Positions 51,184 to 59,311 of a stretch of 64,000 nt of DNA are shown piece by piece. Location: assembly GCA_963813495.1 (NCBI GenBank), contig CAWEZC010000003.1, forward strand, positions 1-64,000, written 5' to 3'. This DNA comes from JACVRW01 sp963813495. Lineage in GTDB: Bacteria; Actinomycetota; Thermoleophilia; Solirubrobacterales; Thermoleophilaceae. The translations under genes were made by a program, and so were the position numbers. The number at the start of each line of letters is the position of its first letter. The stretch's first letter is position 1. The notes beneath the pieces are model-generated. The model did not search any database. It was not told where the DNA came from and was given only the letters and a program-made list of their open reading frames with translations.

Positions 51184-51189
51184 ATTATA
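51184..51189 (-). promoter_or_regulatory. Candidate -10 box of the rimP-nusA-infB operon
   Basis: The minus strand reads TATAAT exactly, in otherwise GC-rich DNA. A -35 at an 18-base spacing (TCGTGA) matches the consensus weakly. The predicted transcript would start near 51177 and give a leader of about 84 bases containing the terminator-like hairpin. Confidence 0.55.
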
Positions 51190-51212
51190 GGCGGTGCCTA
51201 CGGCAATCACGA

Positions 51213-51230
51213 CCCCGCCGCGGAGCGGGG
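51213..51230 (-). terminator. Weak hairpin after the aldehyde dehydrogenase gene
   Basis: CCCCGC at 51213-51218 pairs with GCGGGG at 51225-51230 around a six-base loop, 12 bases after the gene's stop. There is no T-run, so if it stops transcription it does so with Rho or poorly. Confidence 0.35.
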
Positions 51231-51241
51231 CCGAACGGCGG

Positions 51242-52681
51242 TCAGAGCTGCAGCGACTTGGCCACCAGGAACTCCTCGAGGCCGTAGCGGCCGAGCTCGC
51301 GGCCGTGTCCCGATTGCTTGTAGCCGCCGAACGGCGCCAGTGGGTTGTAGGCGCCGCCGTTGATCTCCACCTGACCGGTCCGGATGCGCCCGGCCACGCG
51401 CTTGGCGCGCTCCTCGTCCTCCGACCACACGCCGCCGGCGAGGCCGTAGATCGTGTCGTTGGCGATCCGCACGGCGTCCTCCTCGTCGTCGTAGGGCATG
51501 ATCGCGAGCACTGGGCCGAAGATCTCCTCTTGGGCGATCGTCATCTCGCTCGTGACCTCGGAGAAGACCGTCGGCCGGACGAACCAGCCCGCGTCGAGGC
51601 CCTCCGGCGCCTCCGCGCCGCCGGTGACCAGCTTGGCCCCCTCCGCCTCGCCCTTCTCGATGTAGCCGCGGACCCGCTCGCGCTGGGTCTCCGAGACGAG
51701 CGGACCCAGCATCGTGCCCTCCGTGAAGGGGTCCCCCGGGGTGAACGACTCGGCCACCACCGCGGCGATGTCCTCCGCCCGGGGGAGCTGGTCGCGCGGC
51801 ACCAGCATGCGCGTGAGCGCACTGCACGTCTGCCCCGAGTTGAGGAAGCACTTGGCCACGCCGTCGGTCACGGCCTGCTCGAGGTCCGCGTCGTCGAGGA
51901 TGATGTTGGGCGACTTGCCGCCGAGCTCCAGCGAGACGGGCTTGACGGCCTGCGCGGCGAGCTCCGAGACGCGCCGCCCCGCGCGCGTGGACCCTGTGAA
52001 GGAGACCATGTCCGTGTGGGGGTGGGCGACGATCGCCTCCCCCACAACCGGGCCGAAGCCCGTGACGAGGTTGAAGACACCCGCGGGCAGGCCGATCTCT
52101 TCGCAGATCTCGGCGAGCACGAACGCGTTGAGCGGCACCACCTCGCTCGGCTTGAGCACCAGCGTGCAGCCCGCGGTGAGCGCCGGCGCCACCTTGTTGG
52201 CGATCTGGCTCAGTGGGTAGTTCCAGGGCGTGATCGCCGCGACCACGCCCGCGGCCTCGCGGACGATGAGAGAGTTGCCCACCTCCTCCTCCCACTCGAT
52301 CTCCTCGACGAGGTCGGTCTGCGATGAAAAGGTCACCGAGGGCAGGCCGGCCTGGATCATGCGCGACAGCGTGAGCGGCATCCCGAGCTCTGTGGTGAAC
52401 AGAACGGCGAGCTCGTCACCGCGCTCGGCCAGCTTCGCGCCGATCGCGCCGCAGTACTGAGCCCGCTCGTAGGGCGACACGCGTGACCAGGACTCGAAGG
52501 CGTCCCGGGCGGCACGCACCGCGCGGTCGGCGTCCTCCGCGTTGCCCTCGGGGATGCGGCCGATCACTTCCTCGCTCGTCGGGTTGACGACTTCGATCGT
52601 GCCCGTGCCGGCGGGCTCGACCCATCCGCCGCCGATGTAGAGGCGGTCGCGGACCAGGGCGTCTGCTGCGATGGCTGACAT
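51242..52681 (-). CDS. NAD(P)-dependent aldehyde dehydrogenase
   Basis: A 479-residue aldehyde dehydrogenase oxidising an aldehyde to an acid. It shows ITPWNYPLSQIANKVAPAL, the cofactor loop SFTGSTRAGRRVSELA, the general-base Glu in LELGGKSPN, the catalytic Cys in NSGQTCSALTRML and the closing YKQSGHGRELGRYGLEEFL. All residues needed are present. It starts 11 bases after the GMC oxidase, whose product would be its substrate. The pair faces an EthR-like regulator. The aldehyde's identity is not inferable. Confidence 0.92.
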   Translation of the reverse strand: MSAIAADALVRDRLYIGGGWVEPAGTGTIEVVNPTSEEVIGRIPEGNAEDADRAVRAARDAFESWSRVSPYERAQYCGAIGAKLAERGDELAVLFTTELGMPLTLSRMIQAGLPSVTFSSQTDLVEEIEWEEEVGNSLIVREAAGVVAAITPWNYPLSQIANKVAPALTAGCTLVLKPSEVVPLNAFVLAEICEEIGLPAGVFNLVTGFGPVVGEAIVAHPHTDMVSFTGSTRAGRRVSELAAQAVKPVSLELGGKSPNIILDDADLEQAVTDGVAKCFLNSGQTCSALTRMLVPRDQLPRAEDIAAVVAESFTPGDPFTEGTMLGPLVSETQRERVRGYIEKGEAEGAKLVTGGAEAPEGLDAGWFVRPTVFSEVTSEMTIAQEEIFGPVLAIMPYDDEEDAVRIANDTIYGLAGGVWSEDEERAKRVAGRIRTGQVEINGGAYNPLAPFGGYKQSGHGRELGRYGLEEFLVAKSLQL

Positions 52682-52692
52682 CTTCGGTCTCC

Positions 52693-54660
52693 TTACGCGG
52701 TGATGGCCGTGGTGGCGGGCGCGCCCGCCAGGATCGCCTCACCGGTGCGGTGTGCGAGGGCCATGATCGTGATCATCGGGTTGGTGCCCGAGGGCGTGGG
52801 GAACGCGCTGGCGTCACCGATCCACACCCCCGGCGTGTCATGCAGCTCGCCGTGTGGATCGGCCACGCTCTGCCGGGGGTCGGCGCCCATGCGGCAGGTG
52901 CCCATCTGATGGGCGGCGAAGAGTTTGAAGCCGCCCGCCCGCAGCGGCACTCGCTGCAGCCGCGCGATGAAGGCGTCCACGTCGTCGCCCACGCGCCACT
53001 GCGGCAGCCCGCCCGCGAGCGCGCTGATCTCGCGCGCTCCGGCCGCCACGTGCAGGCGCACCTGGGCGTCGAGCGCACGATGCGTGTTGCGCACGTCGAG
53101 CTCGTCGGTGAGCGAGTACCAGGGCAGGGCCTGCCCCGCGGCGTCGACCGTCACCTGGCCGCTGCCGTGGTCGCGTACCAGCCCGATGAAGCTCGAGCCG
53201 TAGCGGTACTCGGACATCATGCGCTTGTGGGCTTCGCCGCCCGGGAAGGGCAGAGCCGACGCCCCGGTGCCGGGTGCATACTGGGTGGCCTCGACGAGGA
53301 AGCCGTAGCCGTCCTCGACGTTGGCGAACTCGTCGACCAGCCCGGCGTGCGGCGCGCCCCACCAGGCGCGCTGGTCCTCCGCATAGCTGGCAAACACGGC
53401 GGTGCAGGGATGCAGGCGCAGGTTGCGGCCCACCGCCGCGCCCCCGAGACCCGAGCGCAGCAGCAGGGCCGGCGACTCGAGCGCGCCGGCAGCCACCACC
53501 ACGAGCGGCGCACGCACGCTGACGCGCGCCTGCCGCCCGCTGCCGGGGTCGGCGTAGTGCGCCTCGACGCCGGCGGCGCGGCTGCCCTCCGTGAGCACCC
53601 GTTGTGCGGTGGTGCGCACCATCACCTCGGCGCTCTGCTCGAGCGCATCGGCCAGGTAGGTGCGCGGCGCGGACAGCTTGGCCCCGCTCTGATCGCCGAA
53701 GCCGATGTAGCCCGCGCTCTCGGGCGCGTAGCGCATCTCGTCGATGTTGCGGGTGCAGGTCGCAAACGACCAGCCCAGTGCCTCGGCGCCCCGGCGCATC
53801 GACTCCTGGGTGCCATTCAGGTCGGAGCAGCGGTCGTTGACTGCGAGCCGTTTCCAGACCGAGTCGAGATGGCGGTCGAAGTCGGGACCGTCGAGCCCGG
53901 CCAGGCCGAAGTCGCGCGCCCACTGCTCGCGCACCCACGGCTTCGTGCGCAGGCAGTTGGTCCAGTTGATCGTGGTGCCACCGCCATAGGTCGCGCCCGC
54001 ATAGAGGGCCACATTGAGGTCGGCGGTCGGGTTGGGACCACCGCGCCAGTACATGTTCTGGTAGGCCCAGAGCTCGTACTGGTTGAAGTCCGACTCGTCG
54101 TAGAGCCCGCCCGCCTCGAGCACCAGCACCTTCAGCCCGGCGGTGGCCAGCGACGCCGCGATCACCCCACCGCCGGCGCCCGAGCCCACCACCACCGCGT
54201 CGGCCTCGTAGCTCGCCTCGTCGCCCGCCGGCACGAGCGGGGTGACCTGCTTGGGCCGCTGCTCGGGCACGCCGCTGGGCCCCGGGTAGCCGAAGGTCGC
54301 CCAGAACGGGTTGCGCCCGCTCTGGCCCGGCATGCCGTAGGCGAAGAAGAGGGCCAGGCCGGTTAGCGTCTGGCCTCCGGCGGCCGCCGCCGGGCCGAGC
54401 GTGCTCAGGTTGCGCAAGAGCTGCTCGCGCGAGCGCGGCGAGGCAGAAAGGAAGCCCATGCGAGCGAGGCCGTCGGCCAGCTGCCAGAAGCCGTCGCGCT
54501 GCTCGGGCGGAAGCCCCTCGATCGTGGCCGCGAGCGCCTCGTCCGCGCCGACGTCTGTGCCGGACCGTCCCCAAAAGCCGTCGGGATCGTCCGCCCGCTC
54601 CAGCGGCGGGCAGACGGTGTCGCAGATTGCGCGCAAAACCTCGCGCCGGACCTCGTTCAT
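52693..54660 (-). CDS. GMC oxidoreductase fused to a gluconate-2-dehydrogenase-subunit-3-like domain
   Basis: A 655-residue flavoprotein. Residues 1-110 form a helical domain resembling gluconate 2-dehydrogenase subunit 3 or the N-terminal part of long-chain alcohol oxidases. From about 155 the FAD loop is VVVGSGAGGGVIAASLATAG, then GGGTTINWTNCLRTKPWV, and the C-terminal active-site region has HQMGTCRMGADPR and GTNPMITIMALAHRTGE. It most resembles fatty-alcohol oxidase types that turn alcohols into aldehydes. It is the first gene of the operon with the aldehyde dehydrogenase; no signal peptide is seen. Confidence 0.88.
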   Translation of the reverse strand: MNEVRREVLRAICDTVCPPLERADDPDGFWGRSGTDVGADEALAATIEGLPPEQRDGFWQLADGLARMGFLSASPRSREQLLRNLSTLGPAAAAGGQTLTGLALFFAYGMPGQSGRNPFWATFGYPGPSGVPEQRPKQVTPLVPAGDEASYEADAVVVGSGAGGGVIAASLATAGLKVLVLEAGGLYDESDFNQYELWAYQNMYWRGGPNPTADLNVALYAGATYGGGTTINWTNCLRTKPWVREQWARDFGLAGLDGPDFDRHLDSVWKRLAVNDRCSDLNGTQESMRRGAEALGWSFATCTRNIDEMRYAPESAGYIGFGDQSGAKLSAPRTYLADALEQSAEVMVRTTAQRVLTEGSRAAGVEAHYADPGSGRQARVSVRAPLVVVAAGALESPALLLRSGLGGAAVGRNLRLHPCTAVFASYAEDQRAWWGAPHAGLVDEFANVEDGYGFLVEATQYAPGTGASALPFPGGEAHKRMMSEYRYGSSFIGLVRDHGSGQVTVDAAGQALPWYSLTDELDVRNTHRALDAQVRLHVAAGAREISALAGGLPQWRVGDDVDAFIARLQRVPLRAGGFKLFAAHQMGTCRMGADPRQSVADPHGELHDTPGVWIGDASAFPTPSGTNPMITIMALAHRTGEAILAGAPATTAITA

Positions 54661-54726
54661 GCGGTCTCCTCTTGGACTGCCATCGCTCGGCTCAGGGCGC
54701 GAGAGTAGTCTCGCACCGGATGCCGG

Positions 54727-54741
54727 TCAACAACCTGTTGA
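54727..54741. promoter_or_regulatory. Perfect palindrome between the GMC operon and the EthR-like gene
   Basis: TCAACA (54727-54732) and TGTTGA (54736-54741) form a perfect 6-base dyad around ACC, in the 151-base divergent region. It is 66 bases from the GMC start and 70 from the regulator start. TetR-family repressors bind such dyads, and EthR's known operator contains repeated GTTGA-like half-sites, so it is a candidate operator for both genes. Confidence 0.55.
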
Positions 54742-54811
54742 TTTTTCTCGCCAGCGTGTCTAGGTTGGCGCCGATGGACGGCGCGCTCGGCACCATGTCG
54801 CTGGGGGGTGT

Positions 54812-55465
54812 GTGACTGTCGAGCGCGCCGTTCACTCTTCCCCGCGGCGGCGGGGGCCCGCCAAGGGGGACCTGAAGGAAGGGGCCATCCTCGAGACCTG
54901 CGAGCGGCTGCTGGCCGAGAAGTCGCTCGGCGAGATCGGGGTCGACGAGCTCGCCGCGGGCGCAGGAATCTCCCGGCCCACCTTCTACTTCTATTTCGAG
55001 TCCAAGGACGCGGTGCTGCGCACGCTCGTGGCCCGCATCGCCGAGGAGATGTACGCGCAGGCCGAGAGCTGGCTGGACCGCGAGGACGAGGACTTCGCCG
55101 TGACCACGATGCGCACCATCGAGGCCACGGCCGCAGTCTGGCAGGCCCACGGCCCCGTACTGCGCGCCGCGGTCCAGAACTGGGGCACTGTGCGCGAGAT
55201 GCGTGCCTTCGGAGAAGGTCTCGTCAAGCGCTTCGTGGATCGCTCGGCGGAGAGCATCCGTGAAGCTCGCACGTCGGGCGAGGCACCCGCGGGGCCCGAC
55301 CCCCAGGCGCTCGCCACCGCGCTCATCTGGATGAACGAGCGCTGCTTCTACACCAGCTCGCTGGGCGCCAACCCGGCACTCTCGCATGGGGAGCTGGTGC
55401 CCACGTTGACCACGATCTGGCTACGGGCCATCTACGGCGACATCACGCCTCCAGCAAGAGCGTGA
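54812..55465 (+). CDS. TetR family regulator, EthR-like
   Basis: A 217-residue repressor. The DNA-binding helix-turn-helix is at residues 25-70 (GVDELAAGAGISRPTFYFYF) and is nearly the EthR motif. The ligand-binding half follows EthR's pattern to the end, including the helix ALATALIWMNERCFYTS and the close LTTIWLRAIYGD. EthR in mycobacteria represses a flavin monooxygenase gene next to it; here the neighbour is an alcohol oxidase/aldehyde dehydrogenase operon. The start is GTG at 54812. Its end overlaps dtd on the opposite strand by 23 bases. Confidence 0.88.
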   Translation: MTVERAVHSSPRRRGPAKGDLKEGAILETCERLLAEKSLGEIGVDELAAGAGISRPTFYFYFESKDAVLRTLVARIAEEMYAQAESWLDREDEDFAVTTMRTIEATAAVWQAHGPVLRAAVQNWGTVREMRAFGEGLVKRFVDRSAESIREARTSGEAPAGPDPQALATALIWMNERCFYTSSLGANPALSHGELVPTLTTIWLRAIYGDITPPARA

Positions 55466-55865
55466 CCGGACCGTGATTGACCAATGAGACCTCCATGCGC
55501 GCTCCGAACACGCCCCCCTGCGCACCCAGTGCCGCGCGTACGTGCTCATAGAGCGGCTCGGCCTCCGGCGGCGGCGCCGCATCCACGTAGCTGGGGCGGT
55601 TGCCCTTGCGCGCGTCGGCGTAGAGCGTGAACTGGCTGACACAGAGGATCTCGCCGCCCACCTGAACGACGTCGAGGTTCATTCGGCCGTCGGCATCCTC
55701 GAAGATGCGCAGCGCCAGCAGCCTGCGCGCAATGCGCTCGGCCTGCTCGGTGTCGTCGCCGCGCCGCACCCCGAGCAGCACGAGCAGGCCGGGGCCGATC
55801 CTGGCGACCTCCCGCCCCTCGACCTTCACGGCCGCTTCGCTGACACGTTGAACGAGCGCTCGCAA
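55443..55865 (-). CDS. dtd: D-aminoacyl-tRNA deacylase
   Basis: Dtd removes D-amino acids wrongly attached to tRNA. The 140 residues contain the two signatures LCVSQFTLYADARKGNRPSY and NHGPVTLLLEA. The start is TTG at 55865, giving the usual Arg-Ala-Leu-Val-Gln-Arg-Val opening; the longer in-frame start at 55892 would overlap the divergent gene's start codon and add residues the family lacks. It converges with the EthR-like gene, overlapping it by 23 bases. Confidence 0.92.
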   Translation of the reverse strand: MRALVQRVSEAAVKVEGREVARIGPGLLVLLGVRRGDDTEQAERIARRLLALRIFEDADGRMNLDVVQVGGEILCVSQFTLYADARKGNRPSYVDAAPPPEAEPLYEHVRAALGAQGGVFGARMEVSLVNHGPVTLLLEA

Positions 55866-55884
55866 GCACCCGTACTCTGATCGA

Positions 55885-56271
55885 ATGGCCACTCCGGAGG
55901 TCGTCGACAGCTACTTCGCCTCGCTGCCGGCCCTGGCGCCACGGCGCCTGGCCGCCGGCGAGTGGGGCATCACGGTTCCCGGCGAGAACGCCGGCGGAGA
56001 GCCGCTCGACGTGGGCCTTCGGCTGGCCGACGGGCTGTTGCGCGCTCAGGCCGTCGCGCTCCACGGCGCCGCTGACCTCGACCCCTGGATGCTGCTCTGG
56101 TGGAACCGCCAGACGCGGGTCGTGCGCTTCGGTTGCACCCGCTCCAAGGACATCTGGGTCCACGCCGACGTGCCCGCAACCGAGCTAGACGAACGAGCGC
56201 TCGACCGGCTGCTTGGTCTGGTCACCGAAGCCGCGCTCGCCGTGCGCTACCACGCGGCCGGCATGCGCTGA
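55885..56271 (+). CDS. Hypothetical protein, possibly YbjN-like
   Basis: A 128-residue acidic, soluble protein with an alpha-beta pattern: two N-terminal helices (VVDSYFASLPALAPRRLAAG), a strand region (EWGITVPGENAGG), RAQAVALHGAADLDPWMLLW and a late strand-helix ending in a long helix (LDRLLGLVTEAALAVRYHA). The overall order resembles YbjN/type III chaperone-like folds, but no signature is decisive. It is divergent from dtd across a 19-base gap, so their promoters must overlap the genes. Function unknown. Confidence 0.7.
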   Translation: MATPEVVDSYFASLPALAPRRLAAGEWGITVPGENAGGEPLDVGLRLADGLLRAQAVALHGAADLDPWMLLWWNRQTRVVRFGCTRSKDIWVHADVPATELDERALDRLLGLVTEAALAVRYHAAGMR

Positions 56272-56296
56272 AGCGGGCGGTCGCCCCGGAGCCCGG

Positions 56297-56656
56297 CTAG
56301 GCGACGCTCAGGCGCTCGCGGAAGGCGCGGTAGTCGGCGCGGTCGGGACGCATGTGGGCGGCCAGCGCGGCATGACGGCGGGCCTCGGCGGTGCGGCCGG
56401 TCTTCTCCAGCGATCGTCCCAGGCAGAAGTGGGCGTAGTCGTTGACCGGATAGCGCTCGACCACGGCCGCGAACTCCTCCGCCGCCTTGTGGAAGCGCGA
56501 TGACCGGAAATAGGCCCGGCCCAGCGCCTCCCGGATCGAGCCCTTGTCGGGCTCGAGGTCCCGCGCCCGCTCGAGCGGCACGGACGCAGCCATGAAGTCG
56601 CCGTTCTCCAGAAGCCGACTGCCCTTTTGGAAGAGGTCGTAGGCGCTTTCACTCAT
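56297..56656 (-). CDS. Tetratricopeptide-repeat protein
   Basis: A 119-residue protein of three TPR-like units: AYDLFQKGSRLLENGDFMAA, then IREALGRAYFRSSRFHKAAE, then AHFCLGRSLEKTGRTAEARR. TPRs bind other proteins. Its ATG overlaps the coaBC stop by four bases, so it closes the mihF-gmk-rpoZ-coaBC run. The partner is unknown. Confidence 0.85.
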   Translation of the reverse strand: MSESAYDLFQKGSRLLENGDFMAASVPLERARDLEPDKGSIREALGRAYFRSSRFHKAAEEFAAVVERYPVNDYAHFCLGRSLEKTGRTAEARRHAALAAHMRPDRADYRAFRERLSVA

Positions 56657-57930
56657 TGGTCTCCCTCTACGGTACTGCCCGCCTCGGCGCTCGTCCTCAG
56701 CCGCTCCACCTCGTCGAGCACCGCTCGGGCGACCTCGGGCTTGGGACCGCGGGATACCGGCCGCTCATCGGCACACGTGACGATCGTCACCTCGTTGTCG
56801 GCGCTGTCGAAGCCGATGTCGCTGCGTGCGATGTCGTTCACGATCACCGCATCGAGCGCCTTGCGCTCGAGCTTCTGGCGTGCGCGTTCCACGCCGCCCT
56901 GCCCGTGCTCGGCGGCAAACCCGATCAAGGTCTGACCCGGGCGCCGCGAGGCGGCCACCGTGGCGAGGATGTCGGTCGTCGGTGCGAGCTCCACCGTCAG
57001 CCCGGCCCGGCCGCTCTTGGCGATCTTGTCGTCAACCGGCGCCGCCGGCCGGAAGTCCGCGGGGGCCGCCGCCATCAGGAGCACGTCGGCGCCGGGGAAC
57101 TCGGAACGCACTGCCGCCTCGAGCTCGGCGGTCGTCTCCACGTCGAGCGTGCGCACGCCCGCCGGCCGGGCCAGGCCCACGTTCGCGCAGATCAGCGTGA
57201 CCTCGGCGCCCCGCCGCGCCGCCTCCTGGGCCAGGGCCAGGCCCATCCGCCCGGACGAGCGGTTGCCGACGTAGCGCACGGAATCGATGGGCTCGCGCGT
57301 GCCGCCCGCGGTGACCAGGACCTCGAGGCCGTCCATCGAGCGGGGACGAAACTCACCCTCCTCGAGCCCATCTTCGATCGCGCGCAGGATCTCAGCCGGT
57401 TCCGCCAGCCGCCCCACCCCCCACTCGCCCTTCGAAGCCAGGCTGCCAGTGCCGGGCTCCACGATGCGAACGCCGCGCTCGCGCAGCGCCTCGAGGTTGC
57501 GCTGAGTGGCCGGATGCTCGTACATGCGGTTGTTCATCGCGGGAGCGAGCACGAACGGTGCCCGGCCCGCCAGCGCCGCGCTGGTGAGCAGGTTGTCGGC
57601 CAGGCCCTGCGCCAGCTTCGCGATCGTGTTGGCCGAAGCCGGCGCGACACAGAAGACGTCGCAGCGCGCCACCAGCTCGAGGTGGGAGATCGGGGCGTGG
57701 GCCGGTGCCGGATCTCCCGGATAGGCGCCGCGGGCGGGGTCGGCCTCGTATTCGCCGACCAGCACCGGCGCCCCAGTCACGCCCTCGAAGGTCGCCCGGC
57801 CCACGAAGTTGAGGCTCGCCGGTGTCTGGACCACCCGCACGGCATGGCCCGCCTTGACGGCCAGCCGCACCAGCTCGACAGCCTTGTAGGCGGCGATCCC
57901 ACCGGTCACTCCGAGCAGGATGCGGGCCAT
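56653..57930 (-). CDS. coaBC: Bifunctional phosphopantothenoylcysteine decarboxylase / phosphopantothenate-cysteine ligase
   Basis: CoaBC carries out two successive steps of coenzyme A synthesis. The 425 residues comprise the flavin-dependent CoaC half (LGVTGGIAAYKAVELVRL; PASANTIAKLAQGLADNLLT; APAMNNRMYEHPATQRN) and the CoaB half (VTAGGTREPIDSVRYVGNRS, then DAVIVNDIARSDIGF). Both are full length. It follows rpoZ after a 24-base gap, as in other actinobacteria. Confidence 0.95.
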   Translation of the reverse strand: MARILLGVTGGIAAYKAVELVRLAVKAGHAVRVVQTPASLNFVGRATFEGVTGAPVLVGEYEADPARGAYPGDPAPAHAPISHLELVARCDVFCVAPASANTIAKLAQGLADNLLTSAALAGRAPFVLAPAMNNRMYEHPATQRNLEALRERGVRIVEPGTGSLASKGEWGVGRLAEPAEILRAIEDGLEEGEFRPRSMDGLEVLVTAGGTREPIDSVRYVGNRSSGRMGLALAQEAARRGAEVTLICANVGLARPAGVRTLDVETTAELEAAVRSEFPGADVLLMAAAPADFRPAAPVDDKIAKSGRAGLTVELAPTTDILATVAASRRPGQTLIGFAAEHGQGGVERARQKLERKALDAVIVNDIARSDIGFDSADNEVTIVTCADERPVSRGPKPEVARAVLDEVERLRTSAEAGSTVEGDQ

Positions 57931-57954
57931 GGGGTTACCCCAATCCGGTGGGCT

Positions 57955-58191
57955 CTACCGGTAGCGGTACTTGATCTTGCCCGAAGCGATCTCGTCGAGC
58001 GAGATCTTCAGGTAGTTCTTCGACCCGGTCTCCACCATCGGAGGCGGATACTCGTCGAAGGTGCCCTCGCCGAGGTTGTGGTAGTACGAATTGATCTGGC
58101 GGGCGCGCTTGGCGGCCACGATGACGCAGGCGTAGTGGGAATCGACCTGGTCGAGCAGTTTGTCTAGGCGAGGTTTGATCACAGCCGTCAC
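57955..58191 (-). CDS. rpoZ: RNA polymerase omega subunit
   Basis: The 78-residue omega subunit stabilises the beta' subunit of RNA polymerase. The family block is LDKLLDQVDSHYACVIVAAK followed by RARQINSYY; the end KISLDEIASGKIKYRYR is typical of actinobacteria. The start is GTG at 58191, overlapping the gmk stop as GTGA. Confidence 0.93.
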   Translation of the reverse strand: MTAVIKPRLDKLLDQVDSHYACVIVAAKRARQINSYYHNLGEGTFDEYPPPMVETGSKNYLKISLDEIASGKIKYRYR

Positions 58192-58739
58192 ATCCTAGCG
58201 ACCACGGCCGAGAGCTCCTCCACGGCCCGGTCCAGTTCGTCGTTGACGATGCGGTGATCGAACTCCCCCGCGGCCCCCAGCTCGTCGCGGGCCACCTCCA
58301 GCCGGCGCTCGATCTGCTCGCGCGAATCGGACCCGCGCGCGGTCAGGCGCTCCTGCAGCGCCTCGAAGGAGGGGGGCTCGATGAACACGCGTGCGGCCTC
58401 GGGCAGTGCGTCGCGCACCTGGCGCGCGCCCTGGAGGTCGATCTCCAGCACGATCGCCCGCGCGGGGCGCTCCAGCTCACTACGCAGTGTGCCGTAGCTG
58501 TGGCCGGCGTACCGCGCGTGCTCGACGAACTCCCCGTTCGCAACCCTGCGATCGAAGTCCTCCTCGCTCAGAAAGTGGTAGTCGATCCCGTTGAGCTCGC
58601 CGGGCCGGGGCGCTCGGGTCGTGGCCGAAACCGCCAGTTCGAGGCCTGGATCCCGCTCCAGGAGCGCCTTTATGAGGGTGCCCTTGCCGACCCCGGAGGG
58701 CCCCGTGACGACCAGGATCGGGGTGCTGGGCGGGCCTAT
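58188..58739 (-). CDS. gmk: Guanylate kinase, non-canonical start
   Basis: Gmk phosphorylates GMP to GDP. The frame from about 58739 encodes the P-loop TGPSGVGKGTLIKALLE, the GMP-binding SATTRAPRPGELNGIDYHFL, VEHARYAGHSYGT and the LEIDLQGARQVRDALP block, about 183 residues without interruption. No ATG, GTG or TTG lies before the P-loop. Candidates are ATA at 58739, overlapping the mihF stop (ATAG), or CTG six codons later, giving a start three residues before the Gly-Pro-Ser-Gly. Starting at an internal GTG would remove the P-loop. Overlap with rpoZ is GTGA. Confidence 0.9.
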   Translation of the reverse strand: MGPPSTPILVVTGPSGVGKGTLIKALLERDPGLELAVSATTRAPRPGELNGIDYHFLSEEDFDRRVANGEFVEHARYAGHSYGTLRSELERPARAIVLEIDLQGARQVRDALPEAARVFIEPPSFEALQERLTARGSDSREQIERRLEVARDELGAAGEFDHRIVNDELDRAVEELSAVVARM

Positions 58740-59086
58740 CGCCGCAGGTACGAGACGAGCTCGTTGCGCTGCCGCTCGGAGAGACCGCCGATCGTCTTGC
58801 TGGGCGAGATGCGGCAGTGGGTGAGGATGCGATTCACCTTCACGCGACCGTACTTGGGGACGGCCAGGAGGAGGTCGAAGACCTTGGCCGTGAGCAGGTA
58901 TTCCGGCGGGTCGAGCAGCAGGCCGTGGATCTGCATACGCCCCGCCTTGAGGTCCCGCTTCAGGCGCGCCCGGCGGGTGCGGATCTCGTTGGCGCGCTTG
59001 AGAGCGTCCATCCGCTGGGTGAGCGAGCGTTCGGGCGCTAGGCCCGCGGCCTGTGGCTTTGCGGGCGACTGGGGGGCGGCCGGCAT
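58736..59086 (-). CDS. mihF: Actinobacterial integration host factor mIHF
   Basis: mIHF is a nucleoid protein of actinobacteria that binds and compacts DNA. The 116 residues have a variable Pro/Ala N terminus, a long basic helix (KRANEIRTRRARLKRDLKAG), then the helix-two-turns-helix region LLAVPKYGRVKVNRILTHC and SPSKTIGGLSERQRNEL. It lies between pyrD and gmk, its standard location. A TACTAT element 14 bases before the ATG may be part of its promoter, and the 225 bases upstream are free of genes. Confidence 0.93.
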   Translation of the reverse strand: MPAAPQSPAKPQAAGLAPERSLTQRMDALKRANEIRTRRARLKRDLKAGRMQIHGLLLDPPEYLLTAKVFDLLLAVPKYGRVKVNRILTHCRISPSKTIGGLSERQRNELVSYLRR

Positions 59087-59311
59087 GGGCGGCGATAGTA
59101 CACGCTACCCCGCCGAGCGCGGGCCAGAAAACGCAAAAAACGCGCGAATTCGGCTCGACCTCGACCTAAGCTTTAGGCGGCTTGCGGTTGCTTGAGCGTT
59201 TTGTTTGTGTTTGCAGGGGTTTTGAACCACCGCGTTGTACTTGCGCCCCGTCAGGCCGTCAACATCCTGCACGTTGCGAGGAATTCTCGCCTCTTCGTCC
59301 CCCGTATGGGG

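Noticed and set aside
59087..59311. Possible tRNA in the gap between pyrD and mihF
   Set aside because: GGTTTTGAACC resembles part of a T-arm, but no acceptor or anticodon stem can be paired around it.
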